DNA from: DATJPY01 sp035506135
GTDB lineage: Bacteria > Myxococcota_A > UBA9160 > PR03
Assembly (NCBI GenBank): GCA_035506135.1
Contig: DATJPY010000115.1
Coordinates: forward strand, 1-43,946
Length of the DNA stretch: 43,946 bases
Direction of reading: 5' to 3'
This document shows positions 8,762 to 17,750 of the stretch, in pieces. Position 1 is the stretch's first letter. Every line of letters begins with the position of its first letter. The position numbers were made by a program, and so were the translations under genes. The notes below the pieces were generated by a model, which made no database searches, had not been told where the DNA came from, and saw nothing but the letters and a program-made list of their open reading frames with translations.

Positions 8762-8777
8762 TGCAACGCCCGTGCCC
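8762..8777 (-). promoter_or_regulatory. Sigma-54 promoter of hsp20
   Basis: The minus strand reads GGGCACGGGCGTTGCA, which differs from the TGGCACG-N4-TTGCA consensus only at the first base. GG and GC are ten bases apart as required. Predicted transcription start is near 8751, leaving a short leader with the AGGAGG site before the ATG at 8731. Confidence 0.8.
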
Positions 8778-8902
8778 GAAATCGCGCGAGCCGCGGGCTG
8801 CGCCCGGAGGGGATGTGTCGCGAAGTCGCCGGGCGCGAGGCGACCTGACCCATCGCCGACCCCTTCGGTCGCGCGCGAGGCGAGCGCCCGGTTCGCCAGC
8901 GC

Positions 8903-8918
8903 TGGCGTAGAATCTGCA
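8903..8918 (+). promoter_or_regulatory. Sigma-54 promoter of ppsA
   Basis: TGGCGTAGAATCTGCA keeps TGGC, the ten-base GG-to-GC spacing and TGCA. Predicted start is near 8929, about 22 bases before the ppsA ATG, with a GGAGG at 8941-8945. It lies back to back with the hsp20 promoter in the 219-base divergent intergenic region. Confidence 0.68.
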
Positions 8919-8950
8919 ATTCGCGCTTCGGGGATCGATGCGGAGGCAGC

Positions 8951-11338
8951 ATGCGCTTCATACGAACCTTCGACAGCCTGACGCTCGACGACATTCCGCT
9001 CGTGGGAGGCAAGAACGCCTCGTTCGGCGAGATGATCCGCGAGCTCCGCCCGCTCGGCGTCCGCGTCCCCGACGGCTTCGCGCTCACCGCGGACGCGTAT
9101 CGCGCGATCCTCGAGGAGCCGGGCGTACGCGCGGCGCTCCAACGGGCGCTCGCGTCGATCGATCCCGCCGACGTCGCGTCGCTGCGCCGCGGCGGCGCTG
9201 CCGCCCGCCGCGCTCTCCGCGACGCACCGCTGCGGCCCGAGCTGCTCGACGAGCTGCGCGAGGCGTACGCGGCGCTCTCCCGGCGCTACGGCGAGCCGGC
9301 GGTCGACGTGGCGGTGCGCTCGAGCGCGACCGCCGAGGACCTGCCCACGGCGAGCTTCGCCGGCCAGCACGAGAGCTACCTGAACGTCCACGGCTTCGAG
9401 GCCCTGGTCGAGGGGTGCCGCAACTGCTTCGCCTCGCTCTTTACGGACCGCGCCATCTCCTATCGCGCGGAGCGCGGCATCGACCACGAGCGGGTCTACC
9501 TGTCGATCGGAGTGCAGAAGATGGTGCGCTCCGACAAGGCGGGCGCGGGCGTCCTGTTCACCCTCGACACCGAGACCGGCTTCGATCAGGTCGTGCTGAT
9601 CACCGCGATCTACGGCCTCGGCGAGAACATCGTGCAGGGCGTCAGCAGCCCCGACGAGTACGTGGTCTTCAAGCCGACCATGGCGGAGATCTCGCGGCGG
9701 CTCGGTGCCAAGGAGTTCGCCATGGAGTACGACGAGGGGGGCGGCCGGCGCACGCGCAACCGCTCGGTCCCCGAGTCGCTCCGCCAGCAGTTCGTGCTGT
9801 CGCGCGAGGAGACGCTCGAGCTCGCGCGGCAGGCCGTCGCGATCGAGCGCCACTACAGCGCCCGCGCCGGGACGCCGCGCCCGATGGACATCGAGTGGGC
9901 GAAGGACGGGCGGACCGGCGAGCTCTTCGTCGTGCAGGCCCGCCCCGAGACCTCCCACTCGCAGCGGGACGCGGCCTGCATCGAGACCTACGCGCTCGGG
10001 CGGCGCGGGCCGGTCCGCGTCCGCGGCCGCGCCGTCGGGACGAAGATCGGAGCCGGCGCGGTGGTGCGCCTCGACCGCGCGGCCGAGATGCAGCGCTTCC
10101 CGGACGGAGGGGTCCTCGTCACGGCCATGACCGATCCCGACTGGGAGCCGATCTTGAGGCGTGCCTCGGCGATCGTGACCGACCAGGGCGGCCGGACGTG
10201 CCACGCAGCGATCGTGAGCCGCGAGCTCGGGATTCCGTGCGTGATCGGGACGGGAAATGCGACCGCGGTGCTGCGCGAGGGCGATCCGGTGACCGTCTCC
10301 TGCGCAGAGGGCGAGACGGGCGTGGTCATGGAGGGAGTCTTTCCCTTCGAGCGCCACGTGCTCGACGTCCGCGAGGTGCCCGCCACCCGTACCGGCATCC
10401 TGCTGAACGTCGGCAGCCCCGACCAGGCCTTCGCGCTCTCGTTCCTTCCCGTCGACGGGGTCGGCCTGGCGCGCGAGGAGTTCATCATCGCCAACGCGAT
10501 CGGGATCCATCCGATGGCCCTGATCCATCCCGAGGCCCTCGACGACTCGACCCGGAGCGAGGTCGCGAGGCGGATCCGCGGCTACCGCGACGGCGCCGAG
10601 TTCTTCGTCGACAAGCTCGCCGAGGGCATCGCGCGCATCGCAGCCGCGTTCCACCCGCGCCCGGTGATCGTGCGGCTCTCCGACTTCAAGACCAACGAGT
10701 ACGCGGGCCTGCTGGGCGGGTCGCCGTTCGAGCCGAAGGAGGAGAATCCGATGATCGGGTTCCGCGGCGCCTCCCGCTACGCGCACGAGCGTTACCGCGA
10801 GGGATTCGCGCTCGAGTGTCGCGCGCTCAAGCGGGTGCGCGAGGAGATGGGGCTCGGGAACGTGATCGTGATGATCCCGTTCTGCCGGACCGTCGAGGAG
10901 GCGGCCCGCGTCGAGGAGGAGATGAGCAAGCACGGGCTCGCGCGCGGCGAACACGGCCTCCAGGTCTTCGCCATGTGCGAGATCCCGGCCAACGTGCTGC
11001 TGATCGGCGAGTTCGCCCGGTACTTCGACGGCTTCTCGATCGGATCGAACGACCTGACGCAGCTCGTGCTCGGGGTGGATCGCGATTCGGAGATCCTGGG
11101 CCCGCTCTTCGACGAGCGGAATCCCGCCGTGCTGCGCGCGCTCGAGCTGGCGATCGAGGGCGCGCATCGCGCGCACTGCAAGATCGGAATCTGCGGGCAG
11201 GCCCCGAGCGACCATCACGAGATCGCCGAGTTCCTGGTGAAGGCGGGCATCGACAGCCTGTCGCTCTCGGCCGACGTAGCCGTCGCGACGCGGCTGCGCG
11301 TCGCGGAGCTCGAGAAGCGGCTCGGCCGTCAGCCGTGA
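8951..11338 (+). CDS. ppsA: Phosphoenolpyruvate synthase
   Basis: 795 residues, the normal length for PEP synthase (pyruvate, water dikinase): pyruvate + ATP + water to PEP + AMP + phosphate. The N-terminal ATP-grasp domain opens VGGKNASFGEM and includes VRSSATAEDLPTASFAGQ. The swivelling phosphohistidine domain has GGRTCHAAIVSRELG with the catalytic His near residue 418. The C-terminal PEP/pyruvate barrel ends in GICGQAPSD, which holds the catalytic Cys. It lets the cell rebuild PEP from pyruvate, complementing the acetyl-CoA synthetase and PDH genes at 30-35 kb. It is preceded by a sigma-54-like promoter and is convergent with the CBS/zinc-finger gene. Confidence 0.96.
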   Translation: MRFIRTFDSLTLDDIPLVGGKNASFGEMIRELRPLGVRVPDGFALTADAYRAILEEPGVRAALQRALASIDPADVASLRRGGAAARRALRDAPLRPELLDELREAYAALSRRYGEPAVDVAVRSSATAEDLPTASFAGQHESYLNVHGFEALVEGCRNCFASLFTDRAISYRAERGIDHERVYLSIGVQKMVRSDKAGAGVLFTLDTETGFDQVVLITAIYGLGENIVQGVSSPDEYVVFKPTMAEISRRLGAKEFAMEYDEGGGRRTRNRSVPESLRQQFVLSREETLELARQAVAIERHYSARAGTPRPMDIEWAKDGRTGELFVVQARPETSHSQRDAACIETYALGRRGPVRVRGRAVGTKIGAGAVVRLDRAAEMQRFPDGGVLVTAMTDPDWEPILRRASAIVTDQGGRTCHAAIVSRELGIPCVIGTGNATAVLREGDPVTVSCAEGETGVVMEGVFPFERHVLDVREVPATRTGILLNVGSPDQAFALSFLPVDGVGLAREEFIIANAIGIHPMALIHPEALDDSTRSEVARRIRGYRDGAEFFVDKLAEGIARIAAAFHPRPVIVRLSDFKTNEYAGLLGGSPFEPKEENPMIGFRGASRYAHERYREGFALECRALKRVREEMGLGNVIVMIPFCRTVEEAARVEEEMSKHGLARGEHGLQVFAMCEIPANVLLIGEFARYFDGFSIGSNDLTQLVLGVDRDSEILGPLFDERNPAVLRALELAIEGAHRAHCKIGICGQAPSDHHEIAEFLVKAGIDSLSLSADVAVATRLRVAELEKRLGRQP

Positions 11339-11354
11339 AGGCGGCGCGGGGGTT

Positions 11355-12185
11355 CTAGTCGGCGCTGCGCGCCGCGCACGCCACGCAGCGGGTGGCGCCC
11401 GGCAGCGCGCGCAGTCGGGGGATCGGGATCGCGCCGCCGCACCGCTCGCAGCGGCCGAGCACACCCTCGGCGGCCCGGTCGAGCGCGTGGTCGATCGCCG
11501 CCACGCGCCGCACGGCGAGCTCGTCGAGCGCCGTCGCGGTGCGCACCTCGGTCAGATCCGCGCCCTGCTCCGCCTCGTCGAGCGGCTCCTCGCGCGCGAC
11601 GAGCTCGAGCGCTCTCTCTCCGGCCATCCGCTCGGCGAGCCGCCCGCGGATCCGCTCGCGCTCGCGCTCGAGCTCGGCGACCAGCGCGGCGAGCTCGCCG
11701 GCGCGCTCGCCGCGCCGGGGGCGCGGGCCGCCGCGCAGCGACGTGGCGAGCGCCCACAGCACGTCGGTCTCGGAGAGCAGCCCGGCCAGGCTCCCGGTCT
11801 CGTCGACGACCGGGAGGCAGCCGACGCGGTGCTCTGCCATGCGCTCCGCCGCCTCGGCGAGCGGTGCGTCGGCGCCGATCGTCTCGGGTGCGTGGGTCAT
11901 GATCTCGCCGACCCGCCACTCGCGCGCGCGCGCCCGCTCGGCGGGCTCGAGGTCGCGCCGAAGGCTGATCTCGAAGGGCAGCGCGGCGCGCAGGTCGTCG
12001 ATCGAGAGCACGCCGACGACCTGAGGGCGCCGCGCATCCGGGCGGGGCGAGCCGGCGTCGGCCGAGAGCACCGGAAGATGGCGGATCCCGCGCTCCAGCA
12101 TCAGCTCGAACGCCTCGAGCGCCGAGGCGTCGGGCGCGATCGAGACCGGATCGCCGCTCATCCAGCTCTTGACGGATGCCTCCAC
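11355..12185 (-). CDS. CBS-pair protein with C-terminal DksA/TraR-type zinc finger
   Basis: 276 residues. Two CBS motifs (about residues 6-65 and 85-145; RVGEIMTHAPETIGADAPLAEA starts the second, given here as RVGEIMTHAPETIG then ADAPLAEA) form an adenine-nucleotide-binding Bateman module. A charged helical stretch at about 150-235, probably a coiled coil, leads to a four-Cys zinc finger (Cys246, 249, 267, 270). Its 17-residue gap is that of DksA/TraR proteins. DksA-family proteins act in the RNA polymerase secondary channel; coupling to an AMP/ATP sensor would be logical but is inference. The GTG start has AGGAGG just upstream. Co-directional with the baeRF gene 71 bases upstream, probably one operon. 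Confidence 0.82.
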   Translation of the reverse strand: MEASVKSWMSGDPVSIAPDASALEAFELMLERGIRHLPVLSADAGSPRPDARRPQVVGVLSIDDLRAALPFEISLRRDLEPAERARAREWRVGEIMTHAPETIGADAPLAEAAERMAEHRVGCLPVVDETGSLAGLLSETDVLWALATSLRGGPRPRRGERAGELAALVAELERERERIRGRLAERMAGERALELVAREEPLDEAEQGADLTEVRTATALDELAVRRVAAIDHALDRAAEGVLGRCERCGGAIPIPRLRALPGATRCVACAARSAD

Positions 12186-12256
12186 GACTCCTCCTCTACC
12201 CTCGTGCGATCGGCGTGGGCGCCGGCGTCCCGAGGAACATGCGCAACACCTCCGCT

Positions 12257-13396
12257 TCAGTGGAGCTCGGCGGCGGCGCCGCTCGAGGGCAGGCTCGCGG
12301 CGGGGAGCGGGATCACCTCTCCGCCCCGCGCGAGCACCACCTGCACGATGGCGTCGAGCACGTCGTCGTCGCCCGCTCCCGCGATCCGCGCCCCGTTGGC
12401 ATCGAGGCGGCCCGGGATGCTGCGCTCGGCGTCGACCCAGAGGCGCCGCACGCGCCCGAAGAACGCGGCGGCCGTGATGTCGTCGAGCCGATCGAAGCCC
12501 TTGCCGCGGTTGCGCGCGCGCTCGAAGCTCGAGCCGTCGCGCGCCGGATCGCCGAGCCAGCGCTCCACGATCGGCCAAGCGAGGGCGTGCAGCTCGGAGG
12601 GCGACAGCCGATCGGGATTGCAGACCACGCCCTCCACCAGGAGCGCGGGCATCTTCGCGGCCGCGCGCAGGGCGGCCTGATGCTCCTCGGTGGCGGCGAG
12701 GACGAGCGGGAGCAGGCCGTCGCCCAGGTGCCCGGCGAGCGCGCGCCCCAAGGCCTCGTGGAATCGCTCGAGGTCGAGCTTCCGCTCGTCGCGGGCGGCG
12801 CCGTGCGAGTAGAAGATCGGGGCGCCTCCGCCCGCACGGCTGCCGCGCACGCGTAGCTCGTTCGCGCTCGTCTCGGCACCGAGGGCGTCCTCGAGGCTGG
12901 TCGGCAGACCCGGCTGCGGCGCAGGCGTGAGCCCCTCGGGGCCGCCCTCGAACAGCGCGACGCGGCGGACGGAGACGGCGAGGACCCGGTAGCGGCTCGC
13001 GCGGCGCATCGCCCCGAGCAGCGGGCGCAGCGCGAAGGTCGTGCCGACGCTGACTCGATACGGTGTCGGATGGTGGAGCGCGACGGCGTGGAGCGAGCGC
13101 TCGTCGATCAGCACGGCGAGGGCCGCGGGCCCGGGTGCGCCGCCGGCCTCGAGCTCGACCGCGTGGAGCCGCGCCGCCCACCGACCCGCCGCCTCGGCGA
13201 GGAGCCCGGCCGCCGCGAGCCGGGTCTCGACCTCGCGCGCCGCATCGGCCAGCTGGACCGCATTCTGCTGGACCTGCGGGAAGCCCCACTGGAGCGGCAG
13301 GTAGATGGTCACGCGCAGGCCCTCGGCCGCGGCAGCCCACCCGCGAAGCGTCTCCAGGCTGGGCAGCGGCTCGATCGAGATCGGATCGACTCTCAT
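12257..13396 (-). CDS. baeRF-family (archaeo-eukaryotic release-factor-like) protein
   Basis: 379 residues. An N-terminal segment VTIYLPLQWGFPQVQQNAVQL is quoted in parts (VTIYLPLQWGF, QVQQNAVQL). It and the later SVRRVALFEGG and VVCNPDRLSPSELHALAW blocks resemble bacterial proteins related to archaeal/eukaryotic release factor 1 (baeRF family 3-like). These are thought to act on stalled or hibernating ribosomes, but no reaction is established. No GGQ motif is visible. The ATG has GGAGG at good spacing. A sigma-54-like promoter lies 27-42 bases upstream, and the CBS/zinc-finger gene follows in the same direction. Family assignment is by pattern memory. Confidence 0.62.
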   Translation of the reverse strand: MRVDPISIEPLPSLETLRGWAAAAEGLRVTIYLPLQWGFPQVQQNAVQLADAAREVETRLAAAGLLAEAAGRWAARLHAVELEAGGAPGPAALAVLIDERSLHAVALHHPTPYRVSVGTTFALRPLLGAMRRASRYRVLAVSVRRVALFEGGPEGLTPAPQPGLPTSLEDALGAETSANELRVRGSRAGGGAPIFYSHGAARDERKLDLERFHEALGRALAGHLGDGLLPLVLAATEEHQAALRAAAKMPALLVEGVVCNPDRLSPSELHALAWPIVERWLGDPARDGSSFERARNRGKGFDRLDDITAAAFFGRVRRLWVDAERSIPGRLDANGARIAGAGDDDVLDAIVQVVLARGGEVIPLPAASLPSSGAAAELH

Positions 13397-13422
13397 CGCG
13401 CGGCCTCCGGGAGCTCTCCTTG

Positions 13423-13438
13423 TGCAACGGCCATGCCG
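13423..13438 (-). promoter_or_regulatory. Sigma-54 promoter of the baeRF/CBS operon
   Basis: The minus strand reads CGGCATGGCCGTTGCA: GGCATG for GGCACG, then a perfect TTGCA, with GG and GC ten bases apart. Predicted start is near 13412, sixteen bases before the gene, with the ribosome binding site in the leader. Confidence 0.7.
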
Positions 13439-13508
13439 CCCACAGACCGAGCGCGTCGCATTCCACGCCCGAAGCTGTGGCATCTCGGCACAGGCGAGAC
13501 CGGATGTC

Positions 13509-13688
13509 TCAAGGGACCGAGCTGCCCTCGTCGTCCCGCTCGGGCGCATGGTCGTCATCGAGGAAGTGGCGGGCCGCGGGTCCCTCCCAGTCGTCGTAGT
13601 CGCCGCGCCGCACGGCCGCCAGCACCAGCCCGAGGAGCGAGCCCGCGAGCAGGAGCGTCGCGGGGATCGTGATCCAGAGGAAGCTCAT
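13509..13688 (-). CDS. ccoS: CcoS, cbb3 oxidase maturation protein
   Basis: 59 residues: one N-terminal transmembrane helix (about 4-26) followed by RRGDYDDWEGPAARHFLDDD, the Tyr-Asp-Asp-x-Glu-Gly-pro block typical of CcoS. CcoS is needed to insert haem and copper cofactors into cbb3 cytochrome oxidase. The ATG overlaps the ccoI stop by four bases (ATGA). Last gene of the cco operon. Confidence 0.9.
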   Translation of the reverse strand: MSFLWITIPATLLLAGSLLGLVLAAVRRGDYDDWEGPAARHFLDDDHAPERDDEGSSVP

Positions 13689-15913
13689 CGCCGCGGCCTC
13701 CAGCGCAGAAGCCGCACGGCATTGCCCGTCACCACCAGCGAAGAGAGGCTCATCGCGATCGCTGCAGGGAGCGGACGCAGCAGGCCCGCCGCCGCCAGCG
13801 GAACGGCGAGCGCGTTGTAGAGGACCGCGAGCGCCAGGTTCTCGCGGATCCGGCGCAGCGCGGCACGGGAGAGCCCGATCAGATCGGGCAGCGCCTCGAG
13901 CCGCGGCGCGCGCACGATCACGTCGGCCGCGTGCAGCGCCACGTCCGCACCGCGTCCCATCGCGACTCCGACGTCGGCGGCGGCCAGCGCCGCGGCGTCG
14001 TTGATGCCGTCGCCGACCATCAGGAGGCGGGCGCCGCGGCCGCGGTGCGCGCGCACGGCGTCGACCTTCTGCTCGGGACTCACACCGGCGAGCGACTCCG
14101 CGATGCCGGCGCGCTCGGCCGCGAGGTGCACCGCGTCCTCGTGGTCTCCCGACACCAGCGCGACGCCGAGTCCGAGGGCGCACAGACGCTCGACGGCGCG
14201 GCGCGCATCGACGCGCGGCGGGTCGACCAGCGCGACGACGCCGATGACCTGCTGGTGCCGCGCGACGTAGGCGAGCGTCGCACCGCGGGTGGCGAGCCGA
14301 TGCGCCGCTTCGTCGAGCGCAGCGTCGGTGCGCAGGTGGAGCTCGTCGAGCAGGGAGCGCGAGCCGACGGCGAGGCGCTCCTCGCCCTCGCCGGCCACGA
14401 CGCCCCGCCCCGGCAACACGCCGCGCGGCGCCGGCGCGACGGCCCGCGCGCAGCCGAGCCGGTCCGCCTCGGCGCGCAGCGCCGCGGCGATCGGATGCGT
14501 GGACGCCCCCTCCGCCGCCACGGCGGTGGCGACGACCTCGCGGGCTTCGACACCGGCCGCCGCGACCACGCCGTCGATCGCGAGCCGGCCTTCCGTCAGC
14601 GTGCCGGTCTTGTCGAGCAGCACGAGGTCGGCGCGTGCGCAGCGCTCCAGCGCCTCGCCGCTCTTCACCAGGACGCCGAGGGCAGCGGCGCGCCCGAGCG
14701 CCGCGGTGATCGCGGCCGGCGTCGCGAGGCCCAGGGCACACGGACAGGCGACGATCAGCACGGCCGCCGCCGCGATCGCCGCCTCGAGCGGCTGCGCACC
14801 CGACGCGATCCAGCCGAGCCCCGTCGCGGCTGCCGCGACGAGCACCGCCGGCGCGAATACGGCCGCAACCCGGTCGGCGAGCGCCTGCACCCGCGGCCGC
14901 TCGGCCTGCGCCCTCTCGAGCAGCGCCGCCATGCGGGCGAGCGTCCCCTCGCCCGCGGGCGCGGTCACCTCGACCTCGACCTCGCAGAGCACGTTGCGGC
15001 TCCCGCAGAGCACGGCGTCGCCCGTCTCGCGCAGGACGGGTCTCGATTCGCCCGTCACCATCGACTCGTCGACCTCGGTGCGACCCGTGGCGATGCGCCC
15101 GTCGGCGGGGAACGCCTGGCCGGGTGCAACCACCGCGAGGTCGCCGACCGCGAGCTCGCGCGCGAGCACCGGCTCGAGCCCGTCCGGGCGCCGCCGCAAC
15201 GCGCGCTCGGGCGCGAGCGCCACCAACCGCTCCACGGCACCCGCCGCGCGGGCGCGAGCTCCGCGCTCGAGCGTGCGGCCGAGCAGGATCAGGAAGACGA
15301 TCATGGCGGCGGAGTCCACGAAGACGTCGGGAGTTCCGCGCATCGTCCCGGCGAGGCTCGCGGCGTACGCGGTGCCGATGCCGAGCGCGATCGGGAGATC
15401 GATGGTGATCTCGCGGCGCCGGAGACCGGCGAGCGCACCGAGCCAGAAGGGCGCCGCGCACCAGGTGGCGGCCGGCAGCGAGAGCGCGAGCGCCACCCAC
15501 CGGAGCGCGCGCTGCACCTCCGGCTCGATGCCGCGATACGTCCCGATGTAGAGCCCGGCCGACAGCATCATCACGTTCGCGGCGAGGAACGCCGCCACCA
15601 GCAGGCGGGTCAGGGCCTCCCGGGCGCTCCGCGCCGCGGGTCGCTCGAGCGCGGCGGGATCGAACGGAGTCGCGTCGTAGCCGAGCGCGCGCACCTGCGA
15701 CACCAGGTCGCCGACCTCGAGCTGCGCCGGGTCGAAGCGGACCAGCGCGCGATGCGTGGTGTGATTGACGCGCGCCTCGCGAACGCCTGTGACACCGCGC
15801 AGCGCGCGTTCGACGCGAACGACGCATCCGGCACAGCGCAGCCCATCGAGGAAGAGGCCCGTCTCGGCGGAGCGCGCCTCGGAGGCGACGAGGGCGCGGA
15901 CATCGGCCGTCAC
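13685..15913 (-). CDS. ccoI: CcoI copper-exporting P1B-type ATPase
   Basis: 742 residues. An N-terminal heavy-metal-associated domain carries CAGC (Cys27, Cys30). Membrane helices follow, then TGES in the actuator domain and the copper-selective CPC in VACPCALGLATP. The phosphorylation motif DKTGTLTEG, the HP motif (STHPIA) and GDGINDAAAL complete the set. The position between ccoH and ccoS marks it as the CcoI/FixI type, which supplies copper for the cbb3 binuclear centre, rather than a general detoxification pump. The GTG start overlaps the ccoH stop (GTGA). Predicted in the inner membrane. Confidence 0.94.
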   Translation of the reverse strand: MTADVRALVASEARSAETGLFLDGLRCAGCVVRVERALRGVTGVREARVNHTTHRALVRFDPAQLEVGDLVSQVRALGYDATPFDPAALERPAARSAREALTRLLVAAFLAANVMMLSAGLYIGTYRGIEPEVQRALRWVALALSLPAATWCAAPFWLGALAGLRRREITIDLPIALGIGTAYAASLAGTMRGTPDVFVDSAAMIVFLILLGRTLERGARARAAGAVERLVALAPERALRRRPDGLEPVLARELAVGDLAVVAPGQAFPADGRIATGRTEVDESMVTGESRPVLRETGDAVLCGSRNVLCEVEVEVTAPAGEGTLARMAALLERAQAERPRVQALADRVAAVFAPAVLVAAAATGLGWIASGAQPLEAAIAAAAVLIVACPCALGLATPAAITAALGRAAALGVLVKSGEALERCARADLVLLDKTGTLTEGRLAIDGVVAAAGVEAREVVATAVAAEGASTHPIAAALRAEADRLGCARAVAPAPRGVLPGRGVVAGEGEERLAVGSRSLLDELHLRTDAALDEAAHRLATRGATLAYVARHQQVIGVVALVDPPRVDARRAVERLCALGLGVALVSGDHEDAVHLAAERAGIAESLAGVSPEQKVDAVRAHRGRGARLLMVGDGINDAAALAAADVGVAMGRGADVALHAADVIVRAPRLEALPDLIGLSRAALRRIRENLALAVLYNALAVPLAAAGLLRPLPAAIAMSLSSLVVTGNAVRLLRWRPRR

Positions 15914-16395
15914 GGCGCCCACACCGCGAAGCTGCGCTCCACCCTCTCGCCACCCCGCTCGGCGCGCACCACGAGATGCCAGCGACCGGCGCGTGGCAGC
16001 GGCACGTCGCCGGCGAAGCCATCGCCGGCTCGCATGAGGTCGATGGCGGCGTCGAGGCCTCCCTCGGCGGGACGCTCGCGGAGCACCTGCACGCGATCGG
16101 CGGCGATCGGCGCCCCGCGCGGATCGCGGACGTCGGCGACCACGTGCGCCCCGCCTGGATGGAGCCCGACCGCGAGGTCGATGCGCCACCCCAGCGACTC
16201 CGCGCGGCGCTCGGCGCGCAGCCGATCGCTCTCCTGTCGCTCCGCCGCGAAGGCGTCCTCGACCACGGGCGGATCCGCGCTGCGGCTCGCCACGCGGTAG
16301 AAGCCCACCGAGGTCCCGATCATCGCGAGGAGCAGCGCGGCGATCGCCACCGGCCACGGCTCGCGCCGCGTGCTCGGGGTGCCGTCAGCCCGCAC
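15910..16395 (-). CDS. ccoH: CcoH/FixH, cbb3 oxidase assembly protein
   Basis: 161 residues: one N-terminal transmembrane helix (about 14-33, IAALLLAMIGTSVGFY) and a periplasmic FixH-type beta domain ending in PRAGRWHLVVRAER. FixH stabilises the assembling cbb3 complex and works with CcoI. GTG start with GGAGGGGAG just upstream. It overlaps the end of ccoG by 11 bases, and its stop overlaps the ccoI start. Confidence 0.88.
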   Translation of the reverse strand: MRADGTPSTRREPWPVAIAALLLAMIGTSVGFYRVASRSADPPVVEDAFAAERQESDRLRAERRAESLGWRIDLAVGLHPGGAHVVADVRDPRGAPIAADRVQVLRERPAEGGLDAAIDLMRAGDGFAGDVPLPRAGRWHLVVRAERGGERVERSFAVWAP

Positions 16396-17743
16396 GATCG
16401 CTCCCCTCCCGCCCCTCGCCGCCGGCCGGCGACACGAAGGTCGAGACGCGCGCCACCGAGCGTCCAGGCGACCCGACGTCGTCGAGCTCCTCGAGCACGA
16501 AGCGGATGGCGGTGCCGTCGCGCGGGTCTACCGACGCACCCGGCGCGGCGAGCACGAACACGCGCGCCTCGGCGCTCTCCGTGGCTGAGACCCGCACCGG
16601 GTTCACGCCCGCGACCAGCTCGAAGCGAGCCGGCGCCTCGAGCCGGATCCGATAGAGGTGGTCGCGGCGATCGCGGTTCTCGAGGTGCAGCGTGTAGGCG
16701 TTTCCGATCCGACCGTCTCCCGCCGTCTGGTAGAGCGCCGAGCGGTTGCGCTCGACCTGGAGGTCGAGCGGAACGCGCTGGGCCAGCGCGCCAGCGAAGG
16801 CGCCAGCGACGGCGAGCAGCAACCCGCCGTATACCGCGACGCGCGGTCGGAGCAGGCGCGTGGCGCGCCCCTCGAGCTGCGCCAGCGACCGGTAGCCGAT
16901 CAGCTCGGGCGCGCGCCCGAGCCGGACCATCACGCCGTTGCAGGCGTCGATGCACTGTGTACAGCCGATGCACTCGAGCTGGAGGCCCGCGCGGATGTCG
17001 ATGCCGGTGGGGCAGACGGCGACGCAGAGCCCGCAGTCGACGCAGTCGCCGCGTAGCGGCGCCGATCCGGCCTTCGACCGCTTGCCGCGCGGCTCGCCGC
17101 GGCTCGGGTCGTAGGCGACGACGAGCGAGTCGCGGTCGAGGAGCACGCTCTGGAAGCGGGCGTAGGGACACAGGAACTTGCAGAACGTCTGGCGGATCAG
17201 GCCGAAGTCGAGATAGGAGAGCACCGTGGCCGCCAGCCAGAAGCCGACCGAGGCGCCCGACCAGTCGCCCGAGCCGAGCGCGCGCAGCATCTCGTACGGG
17301 GATCGGAAGTAGCCGACCAGGTGGAAGCCGACGATCGCCGAGAGGACGAGCCAGGTCACGTGCGTGGCCAGGCGCCGCCAGAAGGCGACGCGTGCGGGGC
17401 GCCCGGCGCCCGACCAGCGCTCGATGCGTCGCGCCACGGCGGCGTAGACGTCCGTGAAGACCGTCTGCGGGCACGCCCATCCACACCACAGCCGTCCGAC
17501 CAGCGCCGTGAAGAAGAACAGCGCGAGCGCGAGGCCCGCGACCAGGAGCCATAGGAAGAAGAGCTCCTGCGGAAAGATCACGAGGCCCAGGACATGGAAG
17601 TTGCGCCGCGGGACGTCGAGGAGGACGAGAGGCTCGCCGCCGATGCGAAGCCACGGAACGGCGAAGAGGATCGCGATCAGGATGGCGTCGGCGATCCAGC
17701 GCAGACGCCGGAGCCGACCCTGCACCGGGCGGGCGGACAGCAC
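16385..17743 (-). CDS. ccoG: CcoG/FixG/RdxA iron-sulphur membrane protein
   Basis: 452 residues. Several transmembrane helices occupy the first half, with CGWACPQTVF and CKFLCPYARFQ between them. Two ferredoxin-like 4Fe-4S sets follow: CVDCGLCVAVCP and CIGCTQCIDACN. The C-terminal periplasmic domain (about 330-452) is the FixG Ig-like fold. CcoG reduces Cu(II) to Cu(I) for cbb3 assembly in characterised relatives. The GTG start is seven bases after the ccoP stop with a GAGG ribosome binding site. The second cluster has Asn where the usual Pro follows the last Cys, a mild variant. Confidence 0.94.
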   Translation of the reverse strand: MLSARPVQGRLRRLRWIADAILIAILFAVPWLRIGGEPLVLLDVPRRNFHVLGLVIFPQELFFLWLLVAGLALALFFFTALVGRLWCGWACPQTVFTDVYAAVARRIERWSGAGRPARVAFWRRLATHVTWLVLSAIVGFHLVGYFRSPYEMLRALGSGDWSGASVGFWLAATVLSYLDFGLIRQTFCKFLCPYARFQSVLLDRDSLVVAYDPSRGEPRGKRSKAGSAPLRGDCVDCGLCVAVCPTGIDIRAGLQLECIGCTQCIDACNGVMVRLGRAPELIGYRSLAQLEGRATRLLRPRVAVYGGLLLAVAGAFAGALAQRVPLDLQVERNRSALYQTAGDGRIGNAYTLHLENRDRRDHLYRIRLEAPARFELVAGVNPVRVSATESAEARVFVLAAPGASVDPRDGTAIRFVLEELDDVGSPGRSVARVSTFVSPAGGEGREGSDRAG

Positions 17744-17750
17744 GCGCGCC

